Below, piece after piece: positions 38,689 through 47,440 of a stretch of 64,000 bases of DNA; positions within the stretch are counted from its first letter, which is position 1, and the number at the start of each line of letters is the position of its first letter. This stretch comes from Lentilactobacillus rapi DSM 19907 = JCM 15042 (GTDB taxonomy: Bacteria; Bacillota; Bacilli; Lactobacillales; Lactobacillaceae), in assembly GCF_001436255.1 (NCBI RefSeq), contig NZ_AZEI01000076.1, positions 186,001 through 250,000 of the forward strand, in the 5' to 3' direction. Under the pieces are notes generated by a model. It ran no database searches. It had not been told where the DNA came from and saw only the letters and a program-made list of their open reading frames with translations. Made by a program: the position numbers and the translations under genes.

Positions 38689-39424
38689 ATGCGGGTCCCC
38701 TTCTAATTTGGATTGACTTGTCAGGACTATCCTGCCTTAAAATCACTTCGTTGTACTTGGCCATTTCCAGGATTGCCAAGAAGTCAGTGACCACTTCTTC
38801 AGTTTTATGGGTGTGACTGACCAGCTTATCGAACGAAATATGGGAAGTTGATCGCCTCAATAACTTCCGAACCAACTTTGTTTGACTTTCAATTGTAAAT
38901 TCCCACTCATGAATCACCGTGGACATTGGCTGATTATAATGAAAATTCTTCAAAGCATCAACGTAACTCGCCATCAAATCTAATGAATTAAAAGGTGACG
39001 GAACCATCAACTCTTCTTTCGATGGAGCAGCCACCATTTCTGATCGCGTAAAACTGCAACGGCGCTTGGCTTCAAGCTGCTTTAATTTGGAAGAAACCGC
39101 CTTATAGCGTTTGTAATTCAATAGCTGAGCAACCAACTCAGCTCGCGGATCGTCAGTCTCCTGGTCGGGATCAGCCACATTTTCGGTTGGCAGCAGCATT
39201 TTTGATTTAATCACCATTAATTTGGCGGCCATCACAAAATACTCACCAATAATTTCCAAGTTCAACTTTTGAGCATCATAGATGTAATCCATGTATTGCT
39301 CGGTGATTTTGGAAATCTGGATATCATAAATATCCATCTTTGATTGCTGAATCAAGTGCAACAGGACTTCTAATGGCCCATCAAAATCATTTAAATGTAA
39401 TTGGGGTTGTGTGGTTTCAAGCAT
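38675..39424 (-). CDS. scpA: segregation and condensation protein A (kleisin)
   Basis: Kleisin that bridges the SMC heads in chromosome condensation; 249 residues. N-terminal NDFDGPLEVLLHLIQQSKMD and IYDIQISKITEQYMDYI are the SMC-neck binding part; the C-terminal winged helix contains FLAILEMAKYNEVILRQ. The ATG at 39424 follows GGGAGAAG and overlaps the 3' end of the ribT-like gene by 8 bases. Seventeen upstream codons in the same frame are discarded. Confidence 0.95.
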   Translation of the reverse strand: MLETTQPQLHLNDFDGPLEVLLHLIQQSKMDIYDIQISKITEQYMDYIYDAQKLNLEIIGEYFVMAAKLMVIKSKMLLPTENVADPDQETDDPRAELVAQLLNYKRYKAVSSKLKQLEAKRRCSFTRSEMVAAPSKEELMVPSPFNSLDLMASYVDALKNFHYNQPMSTVIHEWEFTIESQTKLVRKLLRRSTSHISFDKLVSHTHKTEEVVTDFLAILEMAKYNEVILRQDSPDKSIQIRRGPAYDSE

Positions 39425-39779
39425 GAGGCTTTGACTTCTCCCATTTAGCGCAGATCTCTCGGTTATCAAATCCACTAATAATCGTGTCGTCAGGATAGAG
39501 GGCTTGCAGTTCGTCTAAAAGTTGATTGTAGTTTTGCTGATCAACACTTTGAGGCGTTAAAACCAATCGATGAATTAATAATTGTTTGCCTCGCAATTCA
39601 ATGCCAACCAGTCCTGACCAATTATTGTTTTGATCCCGCCAGAGGTAAATCATGCGATTATCACTGCCAGCGTACCAATTCATTTCTTGAGTGACGAGAT
39701 CCATATTCTGAAGTTCGGATACGAGGGAAAAAAGACCCATTGTGATTTTTTCGTAATCTTTACGATATTGATATAACAT
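39417..39779 (-). CDS. ribT: RibT-like GNAT-fold protein
   Basis: A 120-residue protein similar in size and sequence pattern to B. subtilis RibT, an acetyltransferase-like protein: N-terminal MLYQYRKDYEKITMGL, central IYLWRDQNNNWSGLVGIELR, then IHRLVLTPQSVDQQNYNQL. The acetyl-CoA loop (usually QGIG/RGIG) is not apparent; the segment reads DQQNYNQLL, so activity is doubtful. It lies between xerD and scpA in an otherwise chromosome-maintenance operon, without other rib genes. Function unknown. Confidence 0.78.
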   Translation of the reverse strand: MLYQYRKDYEKITMGLFSLVSELQNMDLVTQEMNWYAGSDNRMIYLWRDQNNNWSGLVGIELRGKQLLIHRLVLTPQSVDQQNYNQLLDELQALYPDDTIISGFDNREICAKWEKSKPHA

Positions 39780-39796
39780 GCTATTACCTCGTTCAA

Positions 39797-40684
39797 TTAA
39801 GCTCTGGGATGAAATTTATCGTACACTTCTTTCAAATGTCTGTGAGAAATATGCGTATAAATTTGGGTAGTTGAAATATCCGAGTGGCCCAATAATTCTT
39901 GAACAATTCTCAGATCGGCACCATTTTCAAGTAGATGGGTCGCAAAAGAGTGCCGGAGGGTGTGCGGCGTGACGTGTGTTTTAATCCCAGCTTGGGCCAC
40001 ATACTTCTTGATCATTTGCCAAATTGCTTGGCGGGTCAATTGCCGACCATGAGCATTCAAAAAAACATAGTCGGTATTGGTCCGGTTCTTCAATAATGCA
40101 AGTCGGGTCGTTTTCAAATAACGGTTTAGCCAATCTAAAGCAACATCACTAATGGGAATAATCCGTTCGCGGTCGCCCTTACCAATCGTTTGTAACAAAT
40201 TCATCGAGAGGTGCAAATCAACCAATTTAAGGTTAATTAATTCACTGACCCGTAACCCGGTCGCATAAAGCGTCTCTAGGATTGCTCGGTCGCGCACTCC
40301 CAGCTTCTTGCCGGTATCAGGAGTGGCCAACAGAAGATCTACCTGCTGCTCTGTCAGGACATCCGGTAAACCCTGGGCTTTTTTAGGAGAATCAACTTTG
40401 AGCATCGGATCCTCTTTGACAATCCCAAATTGAACCAGATACTGAAAAAAGCGTCTCAAGCTGGAAACTGTTCGAATGACAGTATTGCGAGCTTTATTGT
40501 CGTTTTGGAGGGTTTGTAAATAATCCAAAATCAAAAATTGATCAACTTCGCTGAACTTTGAAACAGTTTTTTTAAAGTAATGAACAGCTTCCAATAGATC
40601 TTGACGGTAGCTGGTTAGTGTATTTTCAGACAAACCACGCTCAACCCGCAAATAATGCAAATAGTCCTCGACTTGGTCAATCAT
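39797..40684 (-). CDS. xerD: site-specific tyrosine recombinase XerD
   Basis: Resolves chromosome dimers at dif with XerC or XerS; 295 residues. N-terminal SAM-like core-binding domain (about 1-90), C-terminal catalytic domain with TGLRVSELINL (Arg), GKGDRERIIP (Lys), HVTPHTLRHSFATHLLENGA (His, Arg), LGHSDISTTQIYTHIS (His and nucleophile Tyr near residue 279). No phage context; the order xerD-ribT-scpA-scpB identifies it as the housekeeping enzyme. ATG at 40684, 7 bases after cvfB. Confidence 0.95.
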   Translation of the reverse strand: MIDQVEDYLHYLRVERGLSENTLTSYRQDLLEAVHYFKKTVSKFSEVDQFLILDYLQTLQNDNKARNTVIRTVSSLRRFFQYLVQFGIVKEDPMLKVDSPKKAQGLPDVLTEQQVDLLLATPDTGKKLGVRDRAILETLYATGLRVSELINLKLVDLHLSMNLLQTIGKGDRERIIPISDVALDWLNRYLKTTRLALLKNRTNTDYVFLNAHGRQLTRQAIWQMIKKYVAQAGIKTHVTPHTLRHSFATHLLENGADLRIVQELLGHSDISTTQIYTHISHRHLKEVYDKFHPRA

Positions 40685-40691
40685 GTTATCC

Positions 40692-41552
40692 CTACTTCTT
40701 TAACTTGATATAGCCATCCTCTTGTTCGATTAACTGTCCTTTTAATAAGTGACCCAAGGCCCGTTTAAATGCCCCCTTGCTGATTCCGAAATAATCTTTA
40801 ATTGAATCTGGGGTACTTTTATCGCTGAAAGGCAATTGTTTATCATCAGTATGGTTAATAGCTGCCAAAATCATCTGGGCATCTTCACCAATTTCTTGGT
40901 ACGCCCTTGGCTTGGTCGAAATATTAATTGAACCATCCCGCAAGGTCCCGATTACCCGACCACTCACTTCTTCGCCGAGACGAGGCTCGATTTGCCGTTC
41001 ATCAGGATGCAAAAATGCCAGGTGATAATCTTCAGTCAATAAGCGGGTGCCAGACATTTTTAGCCGGTAAACACGCGCTTTCAAATTCTTATTCTTGATG
41101 TCGCCAGTAACTGGGCGAGAAATCGCTGCAAAAATTTCTTCGTCGGCTAAGTGGCCCCAGATCCGATTCTTGTTGTCAACGGTCAGACATATCAACAACT
41201 GATCACCGGATTGTGGCCAAAGTGACCGAATGGTTGGCAATTCATCAATTGACACAACAACATCCTTGTTAGGCAGACCAATATCAACAAAAACACCAAG
41301 CCCGAATTTCTCCTTAACCACAGTTGCAAAGCCATAGTGATCTCGTCGAATCTTGGGGATGTTCCGCGTGATTTGCATCTTATGTTGTTCATTTTCGTAG
41401 GTGAAGCCGGTAAAGCTGGCCCCGATTTTTAAGGGCTTGTTAACTTCCGTCTTGTCCAAGAGAAAGGTTTCCCCTTCAATTTGAACATAGTAGTCTTTCT
41501 CATTTTCATCAATGACTTTACCGGTCACAACTTGCGCAATTATATTATTCAT
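40692..41552 (-). CDS. cvfB: CvfB-like S1 RNA-binding protein
   Basis: A 286-residue protein with tandem S1-like domains (ITRNIPKIRRDHYGFATVV and GLGVFVDIGLPNKDVVVS are in the central one) and a C-terminal winged helix (YFGISKGAFKRALGHLLKGQ). It matches CvfB/YitL, an RNA-binding regulator known for virulence gene control in Staphylococcus; its role in lactobacilli is undefined. ATG at 41552. The pyk terminator lies directly upstream. Confidence 0.9.
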   Translation of the reverse strand: MNNIIAQVVTGKVIDENEKDYYVQIEGETFLLDKTEVNKPLKIGASFTGFTYENEQHKMQITRNIPKIRRDHYGFATVVKEKFGLGVFVDIGLPNKDVVVSIDELPTIRSLWPQSGDQLLICLTVDNKNRIWGHLADEEIFAAISRPVTGDIKNKNLKARVYRLKMSGTRLLTEDYHLAFLHPDERQIEPRLGEEVSGRVIGTLRDGSINISTKPRAYQEIGEDAQMILAAINHTDDKQLPFSDKSTPDSIKDYFGISKGAFKRALGHLLKGQLIEQEDGYIKLKK

Positions 41553-41626
41553 GGTTATCTCCGATCTAAAACTTCATGATCTTATTTTACACGTTTTAAC
41601 GGTAAATATCGAACTGATTCATAAAG

Positions 41627-41670
41627 TCAAAAGAGGATGGCAGCAAAACAATTTGTTTTGTTCCATCCTC
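41627..41670 (-). terminator. intrinsic terminator of pyk
   Basis: GAGGATGG (41670-41663) pairs with CCATCCTC (41640-41633), with an inner AACAAAAC/GTTTTG stem, and a TTTT run follows on the minus strand. It lies 47 bases past the pyk stop. Confidence 0.88.
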
Positions 41671-41716
41671 CATTTTTATTCATTTAAATAACTAATTGAG
41701 TTAATCTGGAACCTCA

Positions 41717-43474
41717 TTAGATTGAGCTTGATGCGCCATGGTAGATAACCCCACGATGTGAATCAACAGTAATTAATTCACCATCAGAGATCTTAGTGGT
41801 TGCATTTTGGGCACCAACGACAACTGGAATTCCCATTGAAATACCGACAACAGCTGCGTGTGAAGTCAAACCACCGTTTTCAACAACAACGGCGCTTGCC
41901 TTTTCGATAGCTGGTAAGTATTCTTTGTCAGTTGACTTCGTAACTAAAATGCTACCTTCAGTAACTTTGCTCTTAGCGTCTGCTGCGTTCTTTGCGATCA
42001 CAGCCTTACCAATAACGGTCTTGTCACCAACACCTTGGCCTTGAACCAGCTTTGAGCCGATCAATTGAACTCTCATCAAGTTAGTCGTTCCACTTTCACC
42101 AACTGGAACTCCGGCAGTGACGATGATCAAGTCGCCTTCCTTGGCCAAACCAGTTTCAAGAGCTTTCTTTGAAGCTAATTCAAAGATTTCATCAGTGCTC
42201 TTAACTTCATCAACTAAGATTGGGTGAACACCCCAGTTGATCATCAAGCCACGACGAGTTCGTTCGTCAAATGTAATGGCAAGGATGTCAGCATCTGGAT
42301 GATACTTGGAAATCATCTTAGCAGTGTAGCCTGAACGGGTAGCAGCAACAATTGTATGAACACCCAATTCTTTGGCAACTCGAGCAACTGATTCACCAAT
42401 TGATTCAGTTACATCACTTGAGTCAAACTTAGGACGTGGGGTACCGAATTCGCTAAATGCATTTTCAGCCTTAACGTCGATCCGAGCCATTGTTTGAACT
42501 GATTGAACAGGGTAATCACCGTTTGCACTTTCACCTGAAAGCATAGTTGCATCAGTACCGTCAAAGACAGCGTTGGCAACATCAGATGCTTCGGCACGAG
42601 TTGGACGAGGATTTTCTTGCATTGAATCAAGCATTTGGGTAGCCGTAATAACTGGCTTGCCTAATTGGTTACAACGCTTGATCAAAGTCTTTTGTACCAA
42701 CGGAACATTTTCTGCTGGAATTTCAACACCCATATCACCACGGGCAACCATCAAACCATCAGATACCTTGATGATATCTTCAAAGTTGTTGATACCTTCT
42801 TGTGATTCGATCTTTGGGAAGATTTGAACGTGTTCCATGTGTTTTTCTTCGAGTAAAGCACGGATATCCAAGACATCTTGGGCTTTACGAACAAATGAAG
42901 CAGAAATGAAGTCAATTTCATGTTCCAAACCAAAGCGGATGTCATCTGAATCTTTTTCAGTGATACCAGGCAAGTTGATTGAAACACCAGGTGCATTAAC
43001 ACCCTTACGTGAGCCAAGAACGCTATCGTTTTGAACTGTTACAAGCAATTCTTTGTTAGCGTCATCTTTTTCGTCAATTACAGTGTCCAACAAACCATCA
43101 TCAAAAAGAACGTGGCCGCCGACATGAACATCATCGAAAAGTCCTGGGTAAGTAACAGCGATCTTGTCCTTTGTCCCCTCAAGACTGTCATCCATTGAAA
43201 TTCTGAACTTATCGCCAGTGTGATATTCGATCTTACCGTCCTTTTGAACAGTGGTCCGAATTTCAGCACCTTTAGTATCAAGCATAATTCCAACAGTTTT
43301 ACCAGTCTTCTTTTCAGCTTCGTGAACCTTGTTCATACGATCAAGATGTTCAGGGTGGTCACCATGTGAAAAGTTAAATCGGAATACATTAGCGCCAGCT
43401 TCAATAAGCTTGGTAATGGTTTCGACATCAGTACTTGCTGGTCCTAATGTACTTACGATCTTAGTTTTCTTCAT
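41717..43474 (-). CDS. pyk: pyruvate kinase with C-terminal PEP-utilizing domain
   Basis: Converts phosphoenolpyruvate and ADP to pyruvate and ATP. The protein is 585 residues. Marks are KTKIVSTLGPAS at the N-terminus, FRFNFSHGDH near residue 32, LMVARGDMGVEIP near 240 and KPVITATQMLDSM near 265. A C-terminal swivelling domain (about 500-583) has ENGGLTSHAAVVGISMGIP, the His motif of PEP-utilizing enzymes, found in many Bacillales and lactobacilli pyruvate kinases. ATG at 43474 with GGAGAGA. It follows dnaE directly; pfkA, which sits between them in many homofermentative lactobacilli, is absent. Confidence 0.97.
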   Translation of the reverse strand: MKKTKIVSTLGPASTDVETITKLIEAGANVFRFNFSHGDHPEHLDRMNKVHEAEKKTGKTVGIMLDTKGAEIRTTVQKDGKIEYHTGDKFRISMDDSLEGTKDKIAVTYPGLFDDVHVGGHVLFDDGLLDTVIDEKDDANKELLVTVQNDSVLGSRKGVNAPGVSINLPGITEKDSDDIRFGLEHEIDFISASFVRKAQDVLDIRALLEEKHMEHVQIFPKIESQEGINNFEDIIKVSDGLMVARGDMGVEIPAENVPLVQKTLIKRCNQLGKPVITATQMLDSMQENPRPTRAEASDVANAVFDGTDATMLSGESANGDYPVQSVQTMARIDVKAENAFSEFGTPRPKFDSSDVTESIGESVARVAKELGVHTIVAATRSGYTAKMISKYHPDADILAITFDERTRRGLMINWGVHPILVDEVKSTDEIFELASKKALETGLAKEGDLIIVTAGVPVGESGTTNLMRVQLIGSKLVQGQGVGDKTVIGKAVIAKNAADAKSKVTEGSILVTKSTDKEYLPAIEKASAVVVENGGLTSHAAVVGISMGIPVVVGAQNATTKISDGELITVDSHRGVIYHGASSSI

Positions 43475-43520
43475 AAGTAAAATCTCTCCTTCGGTTTTTG
43501 GGCACCAAACACTTTACCGC

Positions 43521-43537
43521 AACGTTAATAAAACGTT
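43521..43537. promoter_or_regulatory. paired AACGTT boxes in the pyk leader
   Basis: Two copies of the self-complementary hexamer AACGTT lie 11 bases apart (centre to centre), one helical turn, between the predicted pyk promoter and its start codon. The layout suits a repressor operator. It does not match the CcpA or Rex consensus as I know them. The regulator is unknown. Confidence 0.45.
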
Positions 43538-43575
43538 ACGAACAAACTATCGGTATCCTTTTAGATTTCATTCGT

Positions 43576-43604
43576 ATTTTATCACTTTTTAGCCGGGTTG
43601 TCGC
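43576..43604 (-). promoter_or_regulatory. predicted pyk promoter
   Basis: On the minus strand GCGACA (-35, 43604-43599) and TAAAAT (-10, 43581-43576) are separated by 17 bases. The -35 is weak, the -10 good. About 100 bases of leader follow before the pyk ATG. The rest of the 234-base dnaE-pyk gap shows no gene. Confidence 0.5.
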
Positions 43605-43708
43605 CCACATTTTGCCGTTCTAACCCTGTTTTGAAAGTCTTTTACAAGCAGGAAAGTTAGCATAACGGAAATGTAAGCCTTTACCAAGTTGATGCGTTAT
43701 TTTGAAAA

Positions 43709-46700
43709 TTACTTATATACAACATTCTTTTGACCAAAGATTGTGATTAACTTATTTTTTACTTGGTCCCCCGATTGGAGATCAAACTGATTGTCAAGTT
43801 TCCAAGTCCGTTTGGTTTCAGCCTCGTAAACGACCACTGAATTTGATCCGTGGGCAGTGGTTGCTAATTGGGTCAAATTGTGAAAAATTGTATTTTTATC
43901 ATGATCCTGGTCAATTCTGAGGTACCACTGAGGTTGGGTCGCGGAATGACCCAGGCGACGCATTGCATTGTCAGCTGGTTCAATGCGATTAGCCACGATT
44001 TGAATATCAGTTGTTTTCTCGACTTTTCCTTGGACCAAAATCACCATATCTTTGTGAAGCCAAGACTGAGTCTGACTGAAAATGTTTGGAAAAACCGTCA
44101 CGGAAGTCTCCCCGACTTGGTCATTACCATCCACGAATGCCATTTGTTTGCCAGTTTTTGTTCGGATAACCTTAACCTTAGTGACGTATAAGATTATGAA
44201 AATATTATTCATTCCAACACTCAGCTGATTAGTCGCCTTAGCTTGCAACTCATTCGCTAATTCAGTAAAGCGTTCGGTCGGATGCCCCGACAAATAGGCC
44301 CCCAAATATTGATTCTCCTTGGCCAATTTTTCCATCAAAGGCAGTTCGGGCTTTTTTGGCATTTTTGGCTCAAGGGCCTTAAAAAGACTCATGGAATTGC
44401 CGCTGAGCTCAACCGAACTAATAAATTCAGGTGCCGCGGCAATCAGTTCCGACCGATTAAATGAAAAAGTATCCAATGCGCCTGAATAGATGAGCGCATT
44501 AATTAATTCCGGCTTACGATATTTGCCTGGCAGCCGAGTTAAAAAATCCGGAAAATTTTTAAAGGCACCATTTTGCTGACGGTCGTTCAACATATCCTGA
44601 ACCATGTCATGGCGAACCCCCTTAATGGATTCCAGGCCAAAAACAATTTCACCAGCTTGGAAAGAAAATGCTGCCAAACTTTGATTAATATTAGGAGCGC
44701 TAACGCCGACCTTCATGGCTTTTGCATCGAGCAAATATTCCTTAATCTTAACCGGGTTCCCCTGAACGGAATTGAGCAGTGCAACATGAAATTCCCCTGG
44801 ATAATAAACTTTTAGATAAGCTAGTTCGTAAGCCATTTTACTGTAGGCAACGGCGTGTGACTTGTTAAAACCATAATTGGCAAACTTCTCAATGTAATCA
44901 AAAACTTTGTTGGCAACGGCTTCGGGATGCCCCCGCTTTTTGGCGCCAGAGAGGAAAAGTGATTTCATTTGTTCCATTACGTTCAGCTTTTTCTTGCTCA
45001 TTGCCCGCCGTAAAATGTCAGCTTGCCCAAGTGAAAATCCAGCTAATTTGGAGGCAACTAACATGACCTGTTCCTGATAAACAATCACGCCATAGGTCGG
45101 TTTTAAAATATCAATCAACGAATCATCAGGATAGGTCAGTCCCTCATGCCCGTTCTTACGTTTGACCACTTCATCAATGTTTTGCATGGGTCCCGGTCGA
45201 TATAAAGCATTGACCAGCGCCACATCTTCAAAGCATTCCGGCTTTAGGCGTCGGAGCACATTTCGAATACCTGCCGACTCAAACTGAAAAATCCCGGTCG
45301 TGTCACCACGAGCGAATAAATCGATCGTTTTAGGATCATCAAGTGGAATAGCTGAAATATCCAAATCCGTTCCGGTAACCTGCTTGACCTCGTTAAGGGC
45401 GTCAGCCAAAATTGATAAATTGCGCAATCCCAGAAAGTCAATTTTCAACAACCCCACCGATTCAACATAGTTTTTAGAATATTGGGTCATCAACAGGCCG
45501 TCATTACCATCTTGAAGCGGCACCAAGTTGACCAAGGGATTATCACTTAACACCAAACCGGCTGCGTGAGTTGAATAATGCCGTGGCAGGCCTTCCAGTA
45601 AGGCGGCAGTGTCAAACAAAGCTTGATTCAATGGGCTGTCAGCGATCAGATTCTTTAGTTTCTGTGAGTTATTCAGCGCGTCCTTCAATGACACGTGAAA
45701 AGCCGCTGGAATTGCTTTACTCCATTGGTCTTGCTGGGTAGTATTCAACCCGAACACCCGACCAACATCCCGAATAGATTGCTTGGCGGCCAACGTTCCA
45801 AATGTAATAATTTGGGCAACCCGCTCATGTCCGTAACGCCTGTGAACGTACTGAATAACTTCATCACGCTTGTTGTCGGGAATATCCAGATCGATATCGG
45901 GCATCTGCACCCGCTCGGGATTTAAGAAACGCTCAAACAGTAGATTGTACTTAATTGGGTCAACGTCCGTAATAAACAACACGTAGGCCACTAATGACCC
46001 CGCAGCAGAACCTCGGCCGGGACCAGTAATAATATGAGTTTTGTGGGCAAAATTGATTACATCCCAAACAATCAGAAAATAATTGTCAAACCCCATTGAG
46101 TGAATAACGCCAAGTTCGCGATTTAAGCGGTCGATGTATGGCTGGCTGTCGGTGATTTGATTGCGCTTCAGCCGAAATTTTAATCCTTTTTCGCACAATT
46201 GCCGTAAATATTGGCCAGAGTCAATGCCATTTGGCGTATCAAACGCTGGCAACTTTGGTTGTTGCTTTTTGATTTCAACCTGACAGTTATCAACGAGGGC
46301 TTCAGCTTCTTTGACAGCCGCCTGCAAATGGATCTGCTGATATTCTGCGTCCATTTGCTCAGCGGGCCGTAACCAATATGGTCCGACTTGTTGGCTGAGT
46401 TGAGCAACGTTACTGATCTTAGTCCCAGCTCCAATAGCCTTTAAGACCTGCATTGGGAAATAATCGGTCGCATTGATATAATCCACCGGACTGTCGGCAA
46501 TCAAAGCAACTTGGTTGTCGGCAGCTAATTTACTGAGCATATCAATCATGCTGTCAGAAGCATGATAATCAATCCCAATTTTAAGCGAATGATCGTCCAG
46601 TCCCAGTTGCCCGATTGAATGAAGCAAGGCCGAAATTTCCGCTTGTCTCCCCTGAAGCAATAAATCGTTGACTTCAGCAAGCGGCGGCAAGATGATAAAC

Positions 46701-47056
46701 AAATGGCTTAGGTTGGCTGATAAATCCGCCATGGTTAAATCTGGATTGGTCCTTCTTAGTGTTGAAAGTTGCATGAGATTGGCATACCCAACCTGATCTT
46801 TTGCAATCAAAACAATTGGATAATCTTTTTCGTTCAGGATAACGCCGGGAAGTTGTAGTGTCAGGCCGATAATTGGCTTGATATTTGCCTTCAAACAGGC
46901 ATCATAAAAAGCAACCGAACCGTACATCACATTGATGTCGGTGAGAGCTAGGGCCTTATATCCGCGTTCTTTGGCTTCGGTAATCAGTTCAGAAATTCGA
47001 ATTGGACTTTGAAGCAAACTATATGAACTGATGACTTGTAATGGCACATAACTCAC
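43709..47056 (-). CDS. dnaE: DNA polymerase III alpha subunit DnaE
   Basis: Family C replicative polymerase, 1115 residues, the error-prone DnaE class used with PolC in Firmicutes. An N-terminal PHP-derived domain is followed by the polymerase core with GPGRGSAAGSLVAYVL near residue 340 and the catalytic Asp pair in MPDIDLDIPD near 383. A helix-hairpin-helix region and a C-terminal OB fold follow. The PHP HxH metal motif (HLQVH in B. subtilis) reads PLQVI, so that site looks dead. The start is GTG at 47056 after GTGGGG. Confidence 0.96.
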   Translation of the reverse strand: MSYVPLQVISSYSLLQSPIRISELITEAKERGYKALALTDINVMYGSVAFYDACLKANIKPIIGLTLQLPGVILNEKDYPIVLIAKDQVGYANLMQLSTLRRTNPDLTMADLSANLSHLFIILPPLAEVNDLLLQGRQAEISALLHSIGQLGLDDHSLKIGIDYHASDSMIDMLSKLAADNQVALIADSPVDYINATDYFPMQVLKAIGAGTKISNVAQLSQQVGPYWLRPAEQMDAEYQQIHLQAAVKEAEALVDNCQVEIKKQQPKLPAFDTPNGIDSGQYLRQLCEKGLKFRLKRNQITDSQPYIDRLNRELGVIHSMGFDNYFLIVWDVINFAHKTHIITGPGRGSAAGSLVAYVLFITDVDPIKYNLLFERFLNPERVQMPDIDLDIPDNKRDEVIQYVHRRYGHERVAQIITFGTLAAKQSIRDVGRVFGLNTTQQDQWSKAIPAAFHVSLKDALNNSQKLKNLIADSPLNQALFDTAALLEGLPRHYSTHAAGLVLSDNPLVNLVPLQDGNDGLLMTQYSKNYVESVGLLKIDFLGLRNLSILADALNEVKQVTGTDLDISAIPLDDPKTIDLFARGDTTGIFQFESAGIRNVLRRLKPECFEDVALVNALYRPGPMQNIDEVVKRKNGHEGLTYPDDSLIDILKPTYGVIVYQEQVMLVASKLAGFSLGQADILRRAMSKKKLNVMEQMKSLFLSGAKKRGHPEAVANKVFDYIEKFANYGFNKSHAVAYSKMAYELAYLKVYYPGEFHVALLNSVQGNPVKIKEYLLDAKAMKVGVSAPNINQSLAAFSFQAGEIVFGLESIKGVRHDMVQDMLNDRQQNGAFKNFPDFLTRLPGKYRKPELINALIYSGALDTFSFNRSELIAAAPEFISSVELSGNSMSLFKALEPKMPKKPELPLMEKLAKENQYLGAYLSGHPTERFTELANELQAKATNQLSVGMNNIFIILYVTKVKVIRTKTGKQMAFVDGNDQVGETSVTVFPNIFSQTQSWLHKDMVILVQGKVEKTTDIQIVANRIEPADNAMRRLGHSATQPQWYLRIDQDHDKNTIFHNLTQLATTAHGSNSVVVYEAETKRTWKLDNQFDLQSGDQVKNKLITIFGQKNVVYK

Positions 47057-47196
47057 TTTATTACCCCACTTTCTATGTGAAATTATACCAAACTTAACCG
47101 GTTAAGTTGTGATTCTTCCAGAAAAGTCTTAGTGATTTTTACCAAGGATTGTGCTAAAATACTTTTGATTGTTAATGTAGAGAGGTGGCTGTTGTC

Positions 47197-47379
47197 ATGA
47201 AACTGATTAGTTCAAACCTTGTGGCAATTTTTTGGGCATTTATTTTCGGCGAAATTGTCGGTTACATAGGTTCTAAGCTTGAAGTAATGCCTTATAATAT
47301 GTGGCAAGTTGGAATTGCTGCTGCAATAGTTGCATTCGTTGCTGTTAACGGAATTTACTTAATTAGTAAAGATGCGTAA
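47197..47379 (+). CDS. small membrane protein, DUF2929 family (YjzD-like)
   Basis: A 60-residue protein with two membrane spans (about 6-26 and 35-55) and the family signature WAFIFGEIVGYIG. Function unknown. The ATG at 47197 has an AGAGGTGG site about 9 bases upstream; a GTG-type start four codons earlier lies over that site. It is divergent from dnaE, where DUF2929 genes are often found in lactobacilli, and is followed by a strong terminator. Confidence 0.85.
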   Translation: MKLISSNLVAIFWAFIFGEIVGYIGSKLEVMPYNMWQVGIAAAIVAFVAVNGIYLISKDA

Positions 47380-47402
47380 CTTATTAAGATAATTGAAGTC
47401 AT

Positions 47403-47440
47403 AAAAAAGATTGAAACGATTTTGGTTTCAATCTTTTTTA
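47403..47440. terminator. bidirectional terminator after the DUF2929 gene
   Basis: AAAAAAGATTGAAAC and GTTTCAATCTTTTTT form a perfect 15-bp stem over a 7-base loop. T runs lie at both ends. It serves the DUF2929 gene and the convergent hydrolase gene, whose stop codon adjoins it. Confidence 0.92.

Noticed and set aside
39797-40684. The XerD-type recombinase as a phage or island integrase.
   Set aside because: It lies in the standard xerD-ribT-scpA-scpB context with the normal length and motifs of the housekeeping enzyme.
43521-43537. The AACGTT pair as a CcpA cre site.
   Set aside because: It lacks the TG...CGNNNNCA core of cre; I kept it as an unassigned operator-like element.
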